A stretch of DNA of 64,000 nt, from assembly GCA_010279815.1 (NCBI GenBank), contig QEOQ01000359.1, positions 648,688-712,687 of the forward strand, in the 5' to 3' direction. This document shows positions 19,251 through 32,500 of this stretch, piece by piece (positions within the stretch are counted from its first letter, which is position 1; each line of letters opens with the position of its first letter). The DNA is from Brachionus plicatilis (taxonomy: Eukaryota > Rotifera > Eurotatoria > Ploima > Brachionidae). The notes below the pieces were generated by a model. It was not told where the DNA came from and made no database searches. It saw only the letters and a program-made list of their open reading frames with translations. The position numbers and the translations under genes are program-made.

Positions 19251-19685
19251 AAAAAATAATCCTCTCTTTTTTTTGCGATTTTTTCATTTCGTTTTTTTTT
19301 CTATCCTAGTTTTTGAATTTTTCCAATAAAAAAATTTCTGAATTAAATTCAAACAAAAAAAACTATTTTTGTTTTTTTATTTAGCCGCACAGCCTCCCAG
19401 AAACGAACCTTGCGTAAAAAATAAATTTTCTAAATTTTCAAGACATTCTGTATTAGTTTCTGGGAATGAATTTAAACAAGGAAAAGAATAATCCAAGATA
19501 GAAAGTCTAACGTGATGCCTAAAAATTTAACTTTTACCTCATTATTTAAATTGCTATCAATTTTAAGATCAAGATTGATTTTAACTTTAGTTTTTTCTCA
19601 AAGATCTTGTAACATGACTTTTCAACAGAAATTTTCATTTTCCTTTAGAAAAGCAATCTCTAAACTAATTTTAGGTACTTATTCA

Positions 19686-20460
19686 GGCTATCCCTAAAAT
19701 CCGAATGCCAGACATGTCGTCTAAAATCCGGACCCGGTTAAAAAAATTGATAGAAATTTAAAATTGAAAAGTTAAAAGAAAAAAAAATTTAAAAAAGTCG
19801 AAGAAAGCATAGAGATAACTTTGATGAAGAAGAAATTGTCCGTGTAGCGCATAAAAAAATTGCAGCAATTAAAGACGGAATTGAATGTAAAAATAATGGA
19901 GTCGAAGAAGCAGATAATGAAGTTGATGAAGAATTAGAAGGTGAAAATAGATATGACCAAAAACAAGAAAAGAAATCATGTATTTACCCGAATATTTTAA
20001 CAAACACAAAAAAATTCTCTGATTGTTTTTAAATTGAAATAATTTTGATTTCAAACAATTGATTCAAGAGAGTGATTTGATATGTAAACCTGATAATTTG
20101 CCTAGTGGTGTTGTTAATATTGACTTTTCTGTTTATCAGAATTATTTTTCAGAAGATGCATATATGAGTTTAAAAAGTGTTATTTAAAACCAAAAGACAA
20201 ATTTTGACTCCTAAAAGGCAAAGAAAATTTAAATTAAGCAATTAATTATATTCAATTTAAAACCATTAAATTAAAAAACTTTTTTATTCTTGTTTGTTTT
20301 TCTTTCAATAAATTTAAATTCGTTTTTTTCTGAAATTATTAATTTTAGCTTTATATTCTAAAATGAGTCGTGTCCTTGTTTTAGGTAAATTCTTTTAATG
20401 TCCGTGTCCGTATTTTAGACGACATGTCCAGCAGTCCGGATCCGGATTTTTGGGATAGCC
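19686..20460. mobile_element. Non-autonomous DNA element with GGCTATCCC ends and 9-bp target duplication
   Basis: Terminal inverted repeats are GGCTATCCCTAAAATCC… and …GGATTTTTGGGATAGCC. An inner pair carries GACATGTCGTCTAAAATCCG and its complement. Both flanks are ACTTATTCA (19,677-19,685 and 20,461-20,469). The interior has a decayed acidic coding stretch (about 19,800-20,030, reading EEEIVRVAHKKIAAIKDGIE), presumably the edge of a lost transposase. It is present only in copy B. Confidence 0.7.
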
Positions 20461-20556
20461 ACTTATTCATCATGTTTACAAGATTTCCTTTTTTTTTTAG
20501 ATAAAAAAAATTAGCTAAACAACCTGCAAAAAGATCATCAATCGGATATTTGGATC

Positions 20557-20790
20557 ATGGTTCGAACGATGATGAGGCTGGCCGGTCAATTTTTTTTTGG
20601 TCCGTTAGTTGGCCGGCCATTTCATGATTGGTCTGTCTGGTGGCCGGCCCTGGAAAGGTCTGTTTTTTTAAAAAACGGTCCCCTAACCCAGAGGGCCGGC
20701 CAATTCACGGGCGGTCTAAAATGCGGCCGTTATATTCACGGCCAAAATAGGCCGTTTATACTGTTCAAGTCCGGCTGCCCAACACTAAAA
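20557..20790. repeat. GC-rich GGCCGGCC element, right arm only (copy B)
   Basis: It aligns with 5,435-5,630 of copy A, including GTTAGTTGGCCGGCCATTTC and the CCCAACACTAAAATAT end. The left arm and core seen in copy A are missing. Confidence 0.5.
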
Positions 20791-20799
20791 TATCGATAA

Positions 20800-22330
20800 C
20801 ATAAAATTTTCTTTTTTTTAAAAGACTTTACAATTTTTTGAATAAGAAAATAAAGACTATCTGCAGTGACTCTATGTTTTCCAAATCCTGATTGCTCTTG
20901 TATAAGTAATTTATTGTTCTTAAAAAAATTAAATATTCCTGTGTAAATAATGCTTTCAAGTAACTTTAAATTATTTTGTACCTTATTTTATAATATATCT
21001 CATAAATTGTTAGTGAACCTTCACAATTATCGTCAGATTCAACAAAATCAAGACGAAGGATAAAGGTTGTTGCTAAAAGATCTTTAATTAATGATGGTAT
21101 TTGTCTTGTAAGTTTTTTTGGTTCCGAAATTCTTTTAATATGAGACGTAGCTTATTAATTTCTACCTTTAGAGAAGGACATCTTGATTTTTGGAAAAGTC
21201 TTCTTATTTTTCTCCGTTACTTAATTAATATAACAATATTTTTTGGTTAGCTGGGTTAAAAAAAAACTTTTGAGAGTAGAGAAGTATACTTTTTTGAGCA
21301 GCATGAATGATCTTTTTTGAGTAAGTTCATTTAGCTCGTAAACTTTTCCGTGTAACTAATGTGCTGGCTTGAAAACTTAAGTAAATCTTGGTACAGTTCC
21401 AAAATTTCGTTTTTAAAATTAAAATAGAATTCGAACAATTAACTGTAAAAGCATGCTCAACTGAAATATATAAATTTTTAATAAAACTGATTTTACTTTT
21501 AAAAATTAAATTTTGTGTAGAAAAGAAATTATATCAGTTCGTTACTTTGGCAACAGCCCTTTAAAAATTAGTTACCAAAGTAACTTTAATTTCCAGTTAA
21601 TACAAACAAATTAAAAAATGATCTATGAATTTTTGTTTCAACCATTTTGATGCATAAATTTTATAGAAAAAATTTGTTTTGTTTTCTTTTTTAAAAAGCA
21701 TTAGATCGTGTTAAAAAATAAATAAATAAAGTCTTAGTGAAAATAGTATAAAAAAATAATGGAAGACCTTATTTTGAAATACTTTTTTTCTATTAGATTG
21801 AATTGAAATATCCATGCAGACTGAATCAAAACTACATGGTATATGTGTAAGTCATACATGTAGAATATCCGAGGCTCAAAACCCGCTGAGGGAGAATTTT
21901 TTACCAAAATCTATTCAGTTTTAAATATTTAATAAATTCAATTAAAAATATATTATTATTAATATGGTTTAATTTTTTGTGATCGAATTAAAAAATAAAT
22001 CCAATGTTGAAATAAAATTTTCAGTTTCAAATAAAAAATAATTTTAATTCAAAATTGCAATCATGAAAAACTTTATTTTTTTATTAATTTTGACTTAGGG
22101 TTTGTGATATAATAATCTTTCAGATAATATTATTAATTTAACAAAATATATACGCTCTGTTTTCCATTTTTTATCAATTGAGCATTGTTAAATTGCGTTA
22201 AACAAACGTCAATTTTTTATCTAATTTTTTTTTCTATCTTTTTTTTAATTTTTATTTATCAATTGAATTATTATTTTTTCAATATTAAATTTAGTTTTTT
22301 TCTAAGTAAATAATTTAAAAAATATTAAAA
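20800..22330. other. Gene-free duplicated spacer, copy B
   Basis: It aligns with 5,640-6,604 and 8,148-8,289 of copy A, and contains near 21,940 the empty TA site of copy A's mariner foldback element. A diverged third copy of about 21,950-22,220 lies at 38,900-39,190. No gene seen. Confidence 0.5.
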
Positions 22331-22331
22331 T

Positions 22332-22440
22332 AGGTGAACTATTTTTAGATTAGGTGAACTAATAGTTCACAAAACATGAGAACAAGAATTGTTCCAGTAA
22401 TATGAACTATAGTTCATCTAATTTAAAAATAGTTCACCTA
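22332..22440. mobile_element. Short GTTCAC-type MITE
   Basis: An inverted pair of TAGGTGAACTATTTTTAGAT and ATTTAAAAATAGTTCACCTA around GTTCACAAAACATGAGAACA. Related to 12,050-12,360. Confidence 0.5.
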
Positions 22441-22735
22441 TTTTAATATTTTTTTCAATTATCAAATCAAAATTAAAATCTTTACATTTCAAACATTTAA
22501 TTATATAGATAGAATTAATACTTTCACAATTAGTGTTTGACAAGACTGGTAAATAAAAATCTTTTAAATATAAAAATTTAATTCTATCAGTGAAAGCACA
22601 AATTTTACAGTTCATAATTTTACATTTATCACTATAGTAAACATTGAAGGTTTTGAATTTTAAGCCATGAATAAAAATTGACTTCAAGTTAAAAGAAAGA
22701 TTTGAAATGTAACTTAATTTAATTCTATTTAATTT
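22418..22735 (-). pseudogene. Possible Penelope-like or LINE retroelement C-terminal fragment
   Basis: A minus-strand open frame reads RIKLSYISNLSFNLKSIFIH, continues with KCKIMNCKICAFTD and later ESINSIYIIKCLKC. The order CxxCxxC, a hydrophobic stretch with LPV, then C…(S)IYIIKCLKC resembles the cysteine-rich linker before the GIY-YIG endonuclease of Penelope-like elements, where 'YIIKCxxC' precedes the nuclease. The endonuclease itself is absent and no reverse transcriptase is found nearby. The call rests on motif memory only. Confidence 0.35.
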
Positions 22736-23447
22736 CTATAATTTTTAGAAATATAATAAAATCTTGTAACCAACCAAGACTTTTATTGATTTTATTGAAA
22801 ATTTGATTAATGAAAAAACAAGTTAAATAAAGCTTACCATCAAATTAACCATAGTTCGACTAAGCAAAGGCGTCGCAAGACGTATTGAGCTTTCTTTTAA
22901 CAAAATGGGATTTAATTGGAGTTTAGGGTTCAGGTAAGGTTAGGTTAAGTTTTTTTATTTGAATTCATATTGGATAAATGTTTCATAAAAGATAACATAC
23001 TAGGAAATTATTACATGGGTTCATATTGTATAAAGTGCATAAAGTACATAAAAGCTTAAGGTAGCCAGGAATAATTTGATAAAAGAACAAAGCAGCTTTA
23101 AAAAAATCATTATTTTACATGGTCAGTACAGGGCTTTAATTTTCAAACAAAAATATGAGCGGACATAAAGTAGTAGCTTCCAATGTAAATTTTTTTTTAA
23201 AATTTTTTTTCCATTAAAAACGATTGACTCAGTTATGAAAAAAATAACCATCCTATTTTTTACTAGTGTCATTTACAATACCTCCAAATTTTTAAATAAA
23301 AATTGAACTCATCCTATTTCACTAGAGAGTTTGATTTCAAATATGAAAATGCTTGCAATATTAACTTAAAATTATTTTTTTATTTGAAACTGAAAAAAAT
23401 ATTTGATTCATCGCAATTTTTCAATTATCATTAAGGAATTTATTCTT

Positions 23448-23789
23448 TTAAATTTCTGCTCCTGATTTTTGATTATGCTCAAAGGCCTCAACAAGACCAG
23501 TGGCCCATTCGATCTTTTCTTGAGATGGAGTGAAAGCATTTTGGCAAACATCGACCTGTCCCAGATGAATCACCTGCTTTCCAGTAAAGCCCATTCTTGC
23601 TCCTTGTTCGCACAGCATTTTCAAGCCTTCCAGGTCTTTAAAATCAATATAGACCATGTCAATTGCTTTTAGTTTATAAGCCTTGCAGTAAGTGACCAAT
23701 TTTGTCTGGCATAAGTTAGCTCATCAGAGTCCTTGGTTCTCGATGCTCCAATATCAGCACAAAAATCATCTGATCCGAACACAAATCCT
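23448..23789 (-). pseudogene. CLYBL: CLYBL copy C: truncated 3' fragment
   Basis: It aligns with CLYBL codons from about GSDDFCADIGAS to the end of exon 1. It is broken in at least four ways. Homology ends abruptly at 23,789 inside the CAAATCCT of the GFVFG segment. One T is lost near 23,700, shifting the frame. The conserved IHP is IHL. The donor GTAATT has become GAAATT, so exon 1 reads into …SGAEI and a stop, and the last exon is missing. The 23,789 break marks the right end of the tandem duplication. Confidence 0.85.
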
Positions 23790-26700
23790 ATTTGAGCTAA
23801 TTTTTGAAATTTTTTTATATATTTTTAAAGTGATCTGGATTATTATCTTTGAAGTGGAAGACCATATGAAGGAATAGGATGAATCATGAGTAAAACAATT
23901 AAATTTGAGAAAGTAAAAATTAGAAACCTTATCATATTGTACATGAGAAAATAAATTTGTCACTAATAATATATTTCCTGTATTGAAGAATTATTCGGGA
24001 GAGATAAATTTACCGTTTCTAAAGAAAATTGACAATGATTGGAAAATGGTAGCTATTTTCAAAGAATCAAAAAGGGTATACAAAATAGGAAAGAAATGTT
24101 TTAAACATTCAATATATTGTCATCGCTTATATATCCTCAATATGGTCACATTATTACAACTACTACTTAATTTATTTCTACAACTATAATGGCTGTCAGT
24201 ATAGATCACAATTAATTTAGTAAAAATTACCACTTTATATAATATATCAACAGAAATGACTCTTAATATTTGTGCACAATATTTTTAATAAAAATTCCAC
24301 AAAATTAATAAAAATCCCAAAAAAAAATAAAAAAATAATTAAGTTAGTATTGTGTCAATTTTTTAATTTAAAATAAATATAATTAGTAAAAACTGCTAAA
24401 AATTTTATTTTTCCATTTAATTATTTAATAAAAAACATATTTAGTACAAGAAAACTTAAGAAAATCTATAAATAAATTTAATATTTTTCTCAATACAGCC
24501 ATTTGGGCAGTAAAAATCTCTTTTTTTCTTCATGACAGCATTACAAATTTTACAAATGTTTTCAATAGATAAAACTGATAAATATTTTCAATTCAGGTAG
24601 TTTAAATTCAATATTATTATCTTTTATCTTTTTGTTAGAATCTTTCAAGACTTTTTGATAAGGAAATGACTGGCAAAGTAAAATTTTTGATCAACTTTCA
24701 TTTTTCAAATTTGATCAAAACTTTTTTAAATGCGTAATCAAATTTCATCGCAGATTTTTATATTTTTGCCAAAAATATAAAATTTCAAAGCTTTGTTTTA
24801 AAATTTTCGAAAAAGGATTTTTATTTGTAAAAAATGCATTAAAATTTTTAAAATCGTTTTTACAGATATTTAAAAAGCAGTCAGATACATATATAAAAAA
24901 TTGTGTCATTCGTACCATCATATCACTAAAAATTCGATTTTTCGTTATTTAAAAAGTTTTTAAAATCTCAGTACGATTAACCATTTCTTTCTGGGTCATT
25001 ATACAAATGTTACATTAATTATTTTACAATGTATAAATGTTGAGTAACACAATGAAGTGTAAAGATTTCATTTGAATCTATATAATAGTTTTGGATGCGG
25101 ACGGTCCAATAGACGGCCCAAAAAGTGGCCCGTTAAATAACCTGTTAAATATGTTTAAAACGGACTGTCTAAGAAACCGTCACATTTAAGGCGGGTTGTT
25201 GTTGGCCCGTTTAGTTCCCGTTTAAATTTAAATAATTTGTAAAAAACTCTTTTTTAGATATTATTTAAAAAACTTTAATTCTAGTGACTTTGTCTAAAAC
25301 TAGGCTGTTAAATTAAAGGCAAAAATATCATTTGGACGCAACAATAGCTGCCTGGACCAGCAAATATCTAAATTATTAATTTGACTTAAAATAAAAAATA
25401 ATTCAATTATCCCATTTAAAAAAAATTCAGTGTTTAAATTTAATTGAAAAAATTTAATAAAAAATAAACTTTTTTAGCTATATTTTGAAGCTTTAATATT
25501 ACTATTACTGTACTACTCTCAACAACTACCAAAAATAAAGTTGAATTACATATATATTTTTTACAAAAAATCATATGAATATAATATTTTTATACATCGC
25601 CATTAAGGCGTTCATCGAAATAAATAATAGCAATTAAATTTTGAACATTGAAGCGTAAATTTTTTTTTGATTACACTTAAAGTACTTTAGTCAATCTTTT
25701 TTAGTTAAACAAGTATTTTATTTTCTTTTTATAATTTTTTAGAAATTATAGACAGTAATTTTAAATCATTCATTTTTGAAACAATTTGGAATGATTATCA
25801 AATTTTTCCTATTTTATTGAACATAATTGAATTAAAAAGATCAAAATAGTTACACCCATTTTTTTTAATTGAAAGAGTCTCTCGTTTAATTGATTTTAAA
25901 ATTTTATATCCTTTGTTTAGTTAAATATCATTCATAATTAAGCCAAAAATTCATTTAAATTTTTTTCCAATATTTTAAATACTATTATTATTTTTTTAAA
26001 AGCATCACATAATTTTTAATTTTGAGGTGTAAAAATCCTTAATTATTATTTCAAATTTCAAGAAATTCTTTTTTTAATTTATTAATGTTTTTTAATTGTA
26101 TAAATCGGAAATTTTTGGTAATTTAATCTAGGTCAATTTTAGGAATTTAGTTTATAAAAATTCGAGAATATTCGTGTAATTTTCTTAAATAATTTTATGC
26201 TATTATCTCTTTATTTTTATTCTTTAGTTAAGTATTTTTAATTTTGAAACTTGCGTTTCACATTGAAATTTCATACAAGAAAAATTAAATTCAAATTCAG
26301 CTAAAATGCGTCATTGAATTTAATTTACCTTAAAAATTAACACATACTAAAAATAAATTATTCGCATTGAATTTATTTAATTAAAAATTATTATATCTGA
26401 ATTTTTTTGTTGAGGGAATTTAGACAAGAAATATGTATTACATAGCAAGCTCTAATTGCTTAATTTTCTTCAAAAATATTATCTTATGTTTAACAAACTT
26501 TATTTCTGATCATTTTTGCGGTAATTTTTTTTAAATAATTTAATAAATTATTCGTTAATATTAATTTTGGTTTTTTTTAGCACTTAAACAACTAAAGACT
26601 AAAAGAATTCATAAATTTTTTTAATTACTTACTAAAAGAAATGAAAATAAAATTTTCTTATATCTTCTGTATGCTAAAAAGTTAATTTATAAGTCCTTAA

Positions 26701-29484
26701 TTTTAGCTCTAAATGCTTTTATCTGAGATTTATTGAATTAACTTTAAAAAAAATTCGTTTTCTAATTTTAAAGCAGCTTTAAAGTTTTCTGTTTTAGCGA
26801 CAGAAAAAATCCTTTAGATATTTACTTAAAAATTTAAATTTTAAGAGAAAAAAAATGAATAAATTTCACTCAATGTTTTAAGTTAAATAATCGTTGTTTT
26901 TGGTTATTTTTAATTTGTTTCCTAAATTTTTGTATCAAAAACTCTTGTTATACAGACACATATTTTGGCTTTAAAATGAAAAATATCAAGGTTATTTGGA
27001 GATATTTTTTTTGTACAAGCTTTAAAAATAATTTTAAATTAAAGAAATAATTTAACTCAAGCAAATATCAAAAATTTTTGCAACATATTTGCTCGGCATT
27101 CAAGGTTAGCGAGCTAGGAAATTGAATTAGAATTAATTAGTATAAAGTTGATGGATAACTTTTCACATCAAAGCTTAATAAAATCGTTTAACCTTTTCAT
27201 TACATCAAATTTCAACTTTTATAAAATATGATAAGCGCATTTATCATTAAATTGCGCAATGAATTTTTTTATAATTTTAACGTAAAATCCAACAGCGATT
27301 TTTTTTCTGTCTTTGACTTTATCAATTTTTCCCATTAATTACAAATCCAATTAGAACAGAACAATCAGTAATGTTAATTTTAAAATTTAGCAGAATAAAC
27401 AAACTTTCTTAAAGCCTGAGAAAAAATTGAATATTATTTTTTAAAAAGTTTTAATCAAAAGTTTACCTAAATTCGTGAGCTTAATTCTCGTTTGTTTACT
27501 TAACTAGAGATTTGATGCGTGAATTGATTTTAAAGTTTGTTTAATTTACCTTTAGTTAGAAAATTGAGAGTTTCAAGTGCCAAATAGGTTCTCTTAGAAT
27601 TTTAATAAAATTTGACTATTCGACTTTCGGAAGATTTTCCAACTAGACTATTTTCATTTTTGATGTTATCAATTTCTAGGAAGGTGAAAAAATTGATTTT
27701 TGAAATATGATGCTCGAATGGATGATTTAGTTACCCAAATTGACGTCTCTAAGATGAGAAATGACCAAATTTAAATTCAAAAATTATTCCTGAATTAATT
27801 AACCTATAGGAGGTAATTAAAAATATTCAAACTAGGCTAAAGATAATGGATATCTGACATTCTGAAAAAATATTTATCCCGTTTCTAGATGATTTCGAGT
27901 AAAAATTCAAGATAATTTTTAAATTTGGCTTACTCTCTAAATCATAAGATAAGCTTCATAAAATTAATATTTTTTTTTATCTAAAATCATTAATTTATTT
28001 TTAGCTAGTCTACATAATAACAACTCTATAGTTCGCGTTTTTTAATTGTTTTTTTTTTGTCAAAAAAAATGAAATTTAAATTTTTTAATAACAAAAAAAT
28101 ATGTAAAATTTTACTTTTGACTTTAACGGGAGTTTTTAAGCCTTTTTAGGATAAGAAATTCTAAAGGCAATATGATGATTCATTTTTAAGTCAGTTGGCG
28201 TGTTGCAAATTTAAAAGGAACTGATTCATAATTTAAAATTCAAAGTAAAATTAATTTTTTTTTTTTTTAGAATGTTTTTATTTTGAGTTTAGTAATTAAT
28301 TCTGGGGATTTGGAATGAATTCATTATCGGCTTAGCAGATAATTTTACTGTTCATTTTCTAATTATAATTTTGATTTTTTAGATTGATGTATCATAGTGG
28401 AAATAACAAATTAATATAAGTTTCTCTTTTGGATAAATTTAGCAATAGTTTGAGAAAAAAATATTTATTTTCCATCAACAATGTTTGTGCAAGTTTTCAA
28501 ATTAAATTTTGATCAAATAATAATAATAATCTAATTGTAGCCAATTTATTTGATCAACAGTTCTAGTATGGGTTGAGCAGAAATTTTATCTTGTTTTAGA
28601 TATTATTATAATATAATATTAAATTTTAAGTTGATTGCAAAATGTAACAAAATTAGTTTTCTTAAATTTGAATAGGATTTATTTATGTGTTTGATTGTTC
28701 ATAAAGTGGAGCATAAATCAAATAAAGGAAACTTTTTTAAATATCAAATTTTACCTAAACCATTTACATTCGGAAAATTAAATATTTAAAATAAAATTTT
28801 GCGAGTATTTGTTTAAAATTATGCTGGAATAAACGCTACTGTTGAAGACTTGATTAGTCGGCAGCTAAATCTCCAGCTCAAAAGTCAAATGCTCAGTCAT
28901 TATTTTAAAATTTGTTTCAAAAATTATGAATTTTGTATATTTTGATTCAAAATTATTAAAATTTTTTTTATCGCTTTTCAACTCCTAATTAGAATTTTTG
29001 ACTTTAAGAGCTCAACAAGAGAGAGAGAGAGATGCACATCGTTTTTGTTCTCTTGTTTTTAGAATTTTAAAATTATGCAAATTATTATTTAGACTTGGAG
29101 ATTAACAATCGAATTTAGGACCATGTTTATCTATTTTTCTATTACCTAAATCGTCCTAAACATACTATTTGTCCAAGGTGCTCGTCTAAATGCTAAACCA
29201 TTTGACTTTTAGTCTCCATGCCGATTTAAAGTCAAATAATATTTTGTTCAAAATTTAATTAAACCTAAAAATTTAATACTAATTCATTTAGTTTATTGAT
29301 TTAGCCAAAATCTAGTCTATTTTTCGAGAATTAAGTGATTTGATCTTATCTATTAACAAATAGTAGGATACTTTTCTTCTTTTTCTTTTCCTACCATACC
29401 AAACATGACTATTAATTATGAAATTTTTTTCATAAATTTAAATTTTTAATTAAATCTGGTTTTTTAGATTGGAAAAAAACAAGT
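23790..29484. other. Gene-poor AT-rich interval upstream of PHACTR
   Basis: About 5.7 kb with no convincing exon. I note a short GGTC/GACC repeat element at about 25,092-25,215 (GCGGACGGTCC … GGCCCGTTTAGTTCCCG). A minus-strand cysteine-rich stretch at about 24,500-24,580 reads ENICKICNAVMKKKRDFYCP, possibly a transposon zinc-finger remnant. There are also short (GA)n and (AAT)n runs near 29,020 and 28,520. The interval probably includes the PHACTR promoter and possibly 5' non-coding exons; an acceptor-like TTTTTTAG lies at about 29,460-29,468. Confidence 0.5.
25092..25215. repeat. Short GGTC/GACC-rich repeat element
   Basis: GC-richer than its surroundings, with GCGGACGGTCCAATAGACGG at one side and the related GGCGGGTTGTTGTTGGCCCG at the other. 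It belongs with the elements at 44,455-44,592 and 4,876-5,635. Confidence 0.4.
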
Positions 29485-29538
29485 CAAAGTAGAATTTTCC
29501 ATGGCCAAGCTAGAGACAGCCTAAGCGAAAGAAGACAG

Positions 29539-32500
29539 ATGGTTATGGAAACAGACACGATCAGCAGTACTTACGAGACAAAGACGGCCAAAAATTACTC
29601 GCTGGACAAATTGACCAAGAACTACGTTAACTCGGCCACTCTCTTAATACAGCCTGGCAACTTGTCCCAAAACGATCTAAATTCAAACGAAATACAGGCT
29701 TTGGACAATTCGGTTGTTTTGGAAAAAAGTGAAAAATTCATCCAAATCGAGCCCTCCGTCTACCCCGACCAAAATCTAAACACTGACACCGTAAGTTAAA
29801 TTTTTTAGAAAAAAAAAAATTTTTTTTTTTACTCAAGAAAGCTTTCAAAACTTTATAAGAATAATAAAAATCGTGTGTAGAGACAAAAATTTTATTTTTA
29901 AATAAACTTGTTATTCTGCTAATTTTCTAAACTAGAAAAAAAATTTTTCTCAAATTTAAAAAGTTCAACTTTAAGCAATTTTAGATCAGTGGGACACCCA
30001 ACTCAAAATTAGTTCTAAAAGACAATTTTTTCTAATTCTTGATTTTTGCTTTGAGCCATAGGCAATTATTTTCTTAGCTTTTGATTATTTAAGAACTCGA
30101 ATAATGGAAATATAAGCGAAAATAGCGTGAATACATCTCAAGCTGCCAACTCGAACAATAGCAACACAATAGGCAGTGGCAGTGGAGGTCGCTTTCTGGC
30201 AATACGCAACTGGCTCAAGCAAAACCGATGGCGAAAAAAGGACAAAACAGTGTCGCATTCCACGTCACCGCTCGTAATTCAAGAAATTCAGACATCTAAC
30301 CAGGACAAAGACCCGCTTCAATCCAACTCTTTAGACAAAAAAGCCATGAAAAAAAATGCCAAAAACGGTAAGAACAACAAATTTAAAAAGCTTAACAGCG
30401 ACTACAGTCTGAATAATAATTCCAACAACTCTAATAATCCAGCTACACTAACCGGTGTAAATACTAATTCATTAACTAGCTGTAGCACGAGTGTGACTGA
30501 CCCGTCCGTGACCAATCTTGCCGAAAATACTCCGCTTAAAAATTTAACAAATAACAGTAAAGTAATTTTGACCAGCTCGCCGAACAGCATGGCCACCAGC
30601 CCTGGAAGCAAATCGAAAGCAAACACACCCCTGACCAATGGTAGCTTTGGTCAATTGGTCAATAGCTCTCAAATTGGTCAAGATAAAAAGGATAAAAAAA
30701 ACACTGATAACAACACCGCTTTGATTTACGTTAATTCTAATATTGTTCACAATTCGCAGCTTACTAATAATGCTTCGCCTTTAACCACAAACCCGAATTA
30801 TCGAAGTAAGATTTTTTGGTAAAATTTCCCTAATATTGTGAATATAAATTTAAATGAAGAAGAGAGAATTTCAAAATTAAAATCATGATTTGAGAAAAAA
30901 TCAAAAAATTAAACAATTTTATTTGTCATTTTTTTTCTGTCTAGATATTTTTTGTTTTAGTTAAAAACCAATATCCAAAATTTTTTTTAAAAATTTTCTC
31001 CCTGGTTCATGATCCCATTAACAAAGGGTTATTTTTTTGCTAATTTTTTTTTAATTTAATTTTTAAATAAGATAAAATTAATTGGAATGATTGCTATTTA
31101 AAAATAAGTTTTGTCAAATCTTGATTATTTTTTTACTATTTATTTGTTTATCTGAAGTTCCTTCGGATTAGAAAAAAATGAAAAAATCAAAATCAAATAT
31201 AAGTAAAATAAATTAAAATATAACATAATAAAAAATTAAAATATACAAATTGAAAAAGTAATGATAGGTATTTCAAATTTAAGTATTGACTCAAAATTAA
31301 TCACTAATTTACTAAATAAAGTCAATATTGATACTGTTTCACTTAATCAAGGTTATTTAAACTTTTTCTAAACCATCAGACACTAAAACCTTTGATACTT
31401 ATTAAGTCTGTTTTTGGTTTTTTTTATTTTTTATTATAATTTACTTTATAATTCGTTTTTTATTTATTGAACAAACACCACGTGGGCGATGAAAAGTTAA
31501 GAAAAGAAAAACAAAAAAAAAACTCTTTCTTCTTTTTTTAATATAATATTAGTAATAATTGTTGATTACACAAAATAACAAAAATTAAAATAAAGTTGAG
31601 AATAAAATTAAAAAATATATGAATGTATTTTTAATTTTTTAAATCTAAGGAGCTGATTATCTATACACATAAACAAATAAATAAATATATAGTTATATTA
31701 TCACCTTTAGACTTCTTACTTATAAGATTTGTGTAATATATAGAAAAAAAGATTAAAAAAAAGAAGGAAGAAAAACAAAAATTTTTTGCTATTTTTTTTA
31801 AATAGGAAACAAAAAATTAAATTTTTTTAAATTTCAGTGGTTGATAGTTGAGAGGTATTAGTGTCATAATTACTTGTATAAATTATTTTGATAATTTAAA
31901 AAAAACTTTTAGATTATTCAAAAAAGTGTTCAATATTAAAAAATTAATTATATTAAATGAGATTTTTGTTATTTTTGTTCTATTCGAAAATTTCAATGCT
32001 ATTTAAATATTTTTAAGTATTCATAAGCTACAGATTCATTACTTTAAAAATAATTTTTAAATATGAGTAAATTTGTTTTGAAATGAGCTACAGTACTGAT
32101 TTGATAGTAGGGTTTTTGGTAATTTTAGGTAATTTTTCGAAAATTTGCTTTTAGCTTTTGAAACCGCACGATTATTTTTTACTGAATTTTAACTTTTCAA
32201 AATTCGCTTTTTACGTAAAAATTGGGTAATTTTTTTTACCGTTTTTTTTTTGTTATGTTTAATTTACTAAAATAAATTAAAAACAGCATTTTTTTTTTAC
32301 TTAATTTTTCGCAATTTAACCATTTTTTACAAATGTAAGTTTTCGAAAAACAATAAAAAAATATTAAAAATTCTGAAGGACCAAAACATGTACTGTTGAT
32401 TGTAGCAACTGACCCATCTTTTGTACCACGAATATACTGATTCTGCAAAATTCTTCAATAAATCTCCAAAACTCAGAAATTATTAAATTTGCGATGTTAA

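Noticed and set aside
23983..24189. 68-codon frame right of the duplication break
   Set aside because: No recognisable motif, ordinary length for such AT-rich DNA, no splice context.
30402..30750. Antisense frames over PHACTR exon 2
   Set aside because: Shadows of the N/S/T-rich sense exon; no motif of their own.
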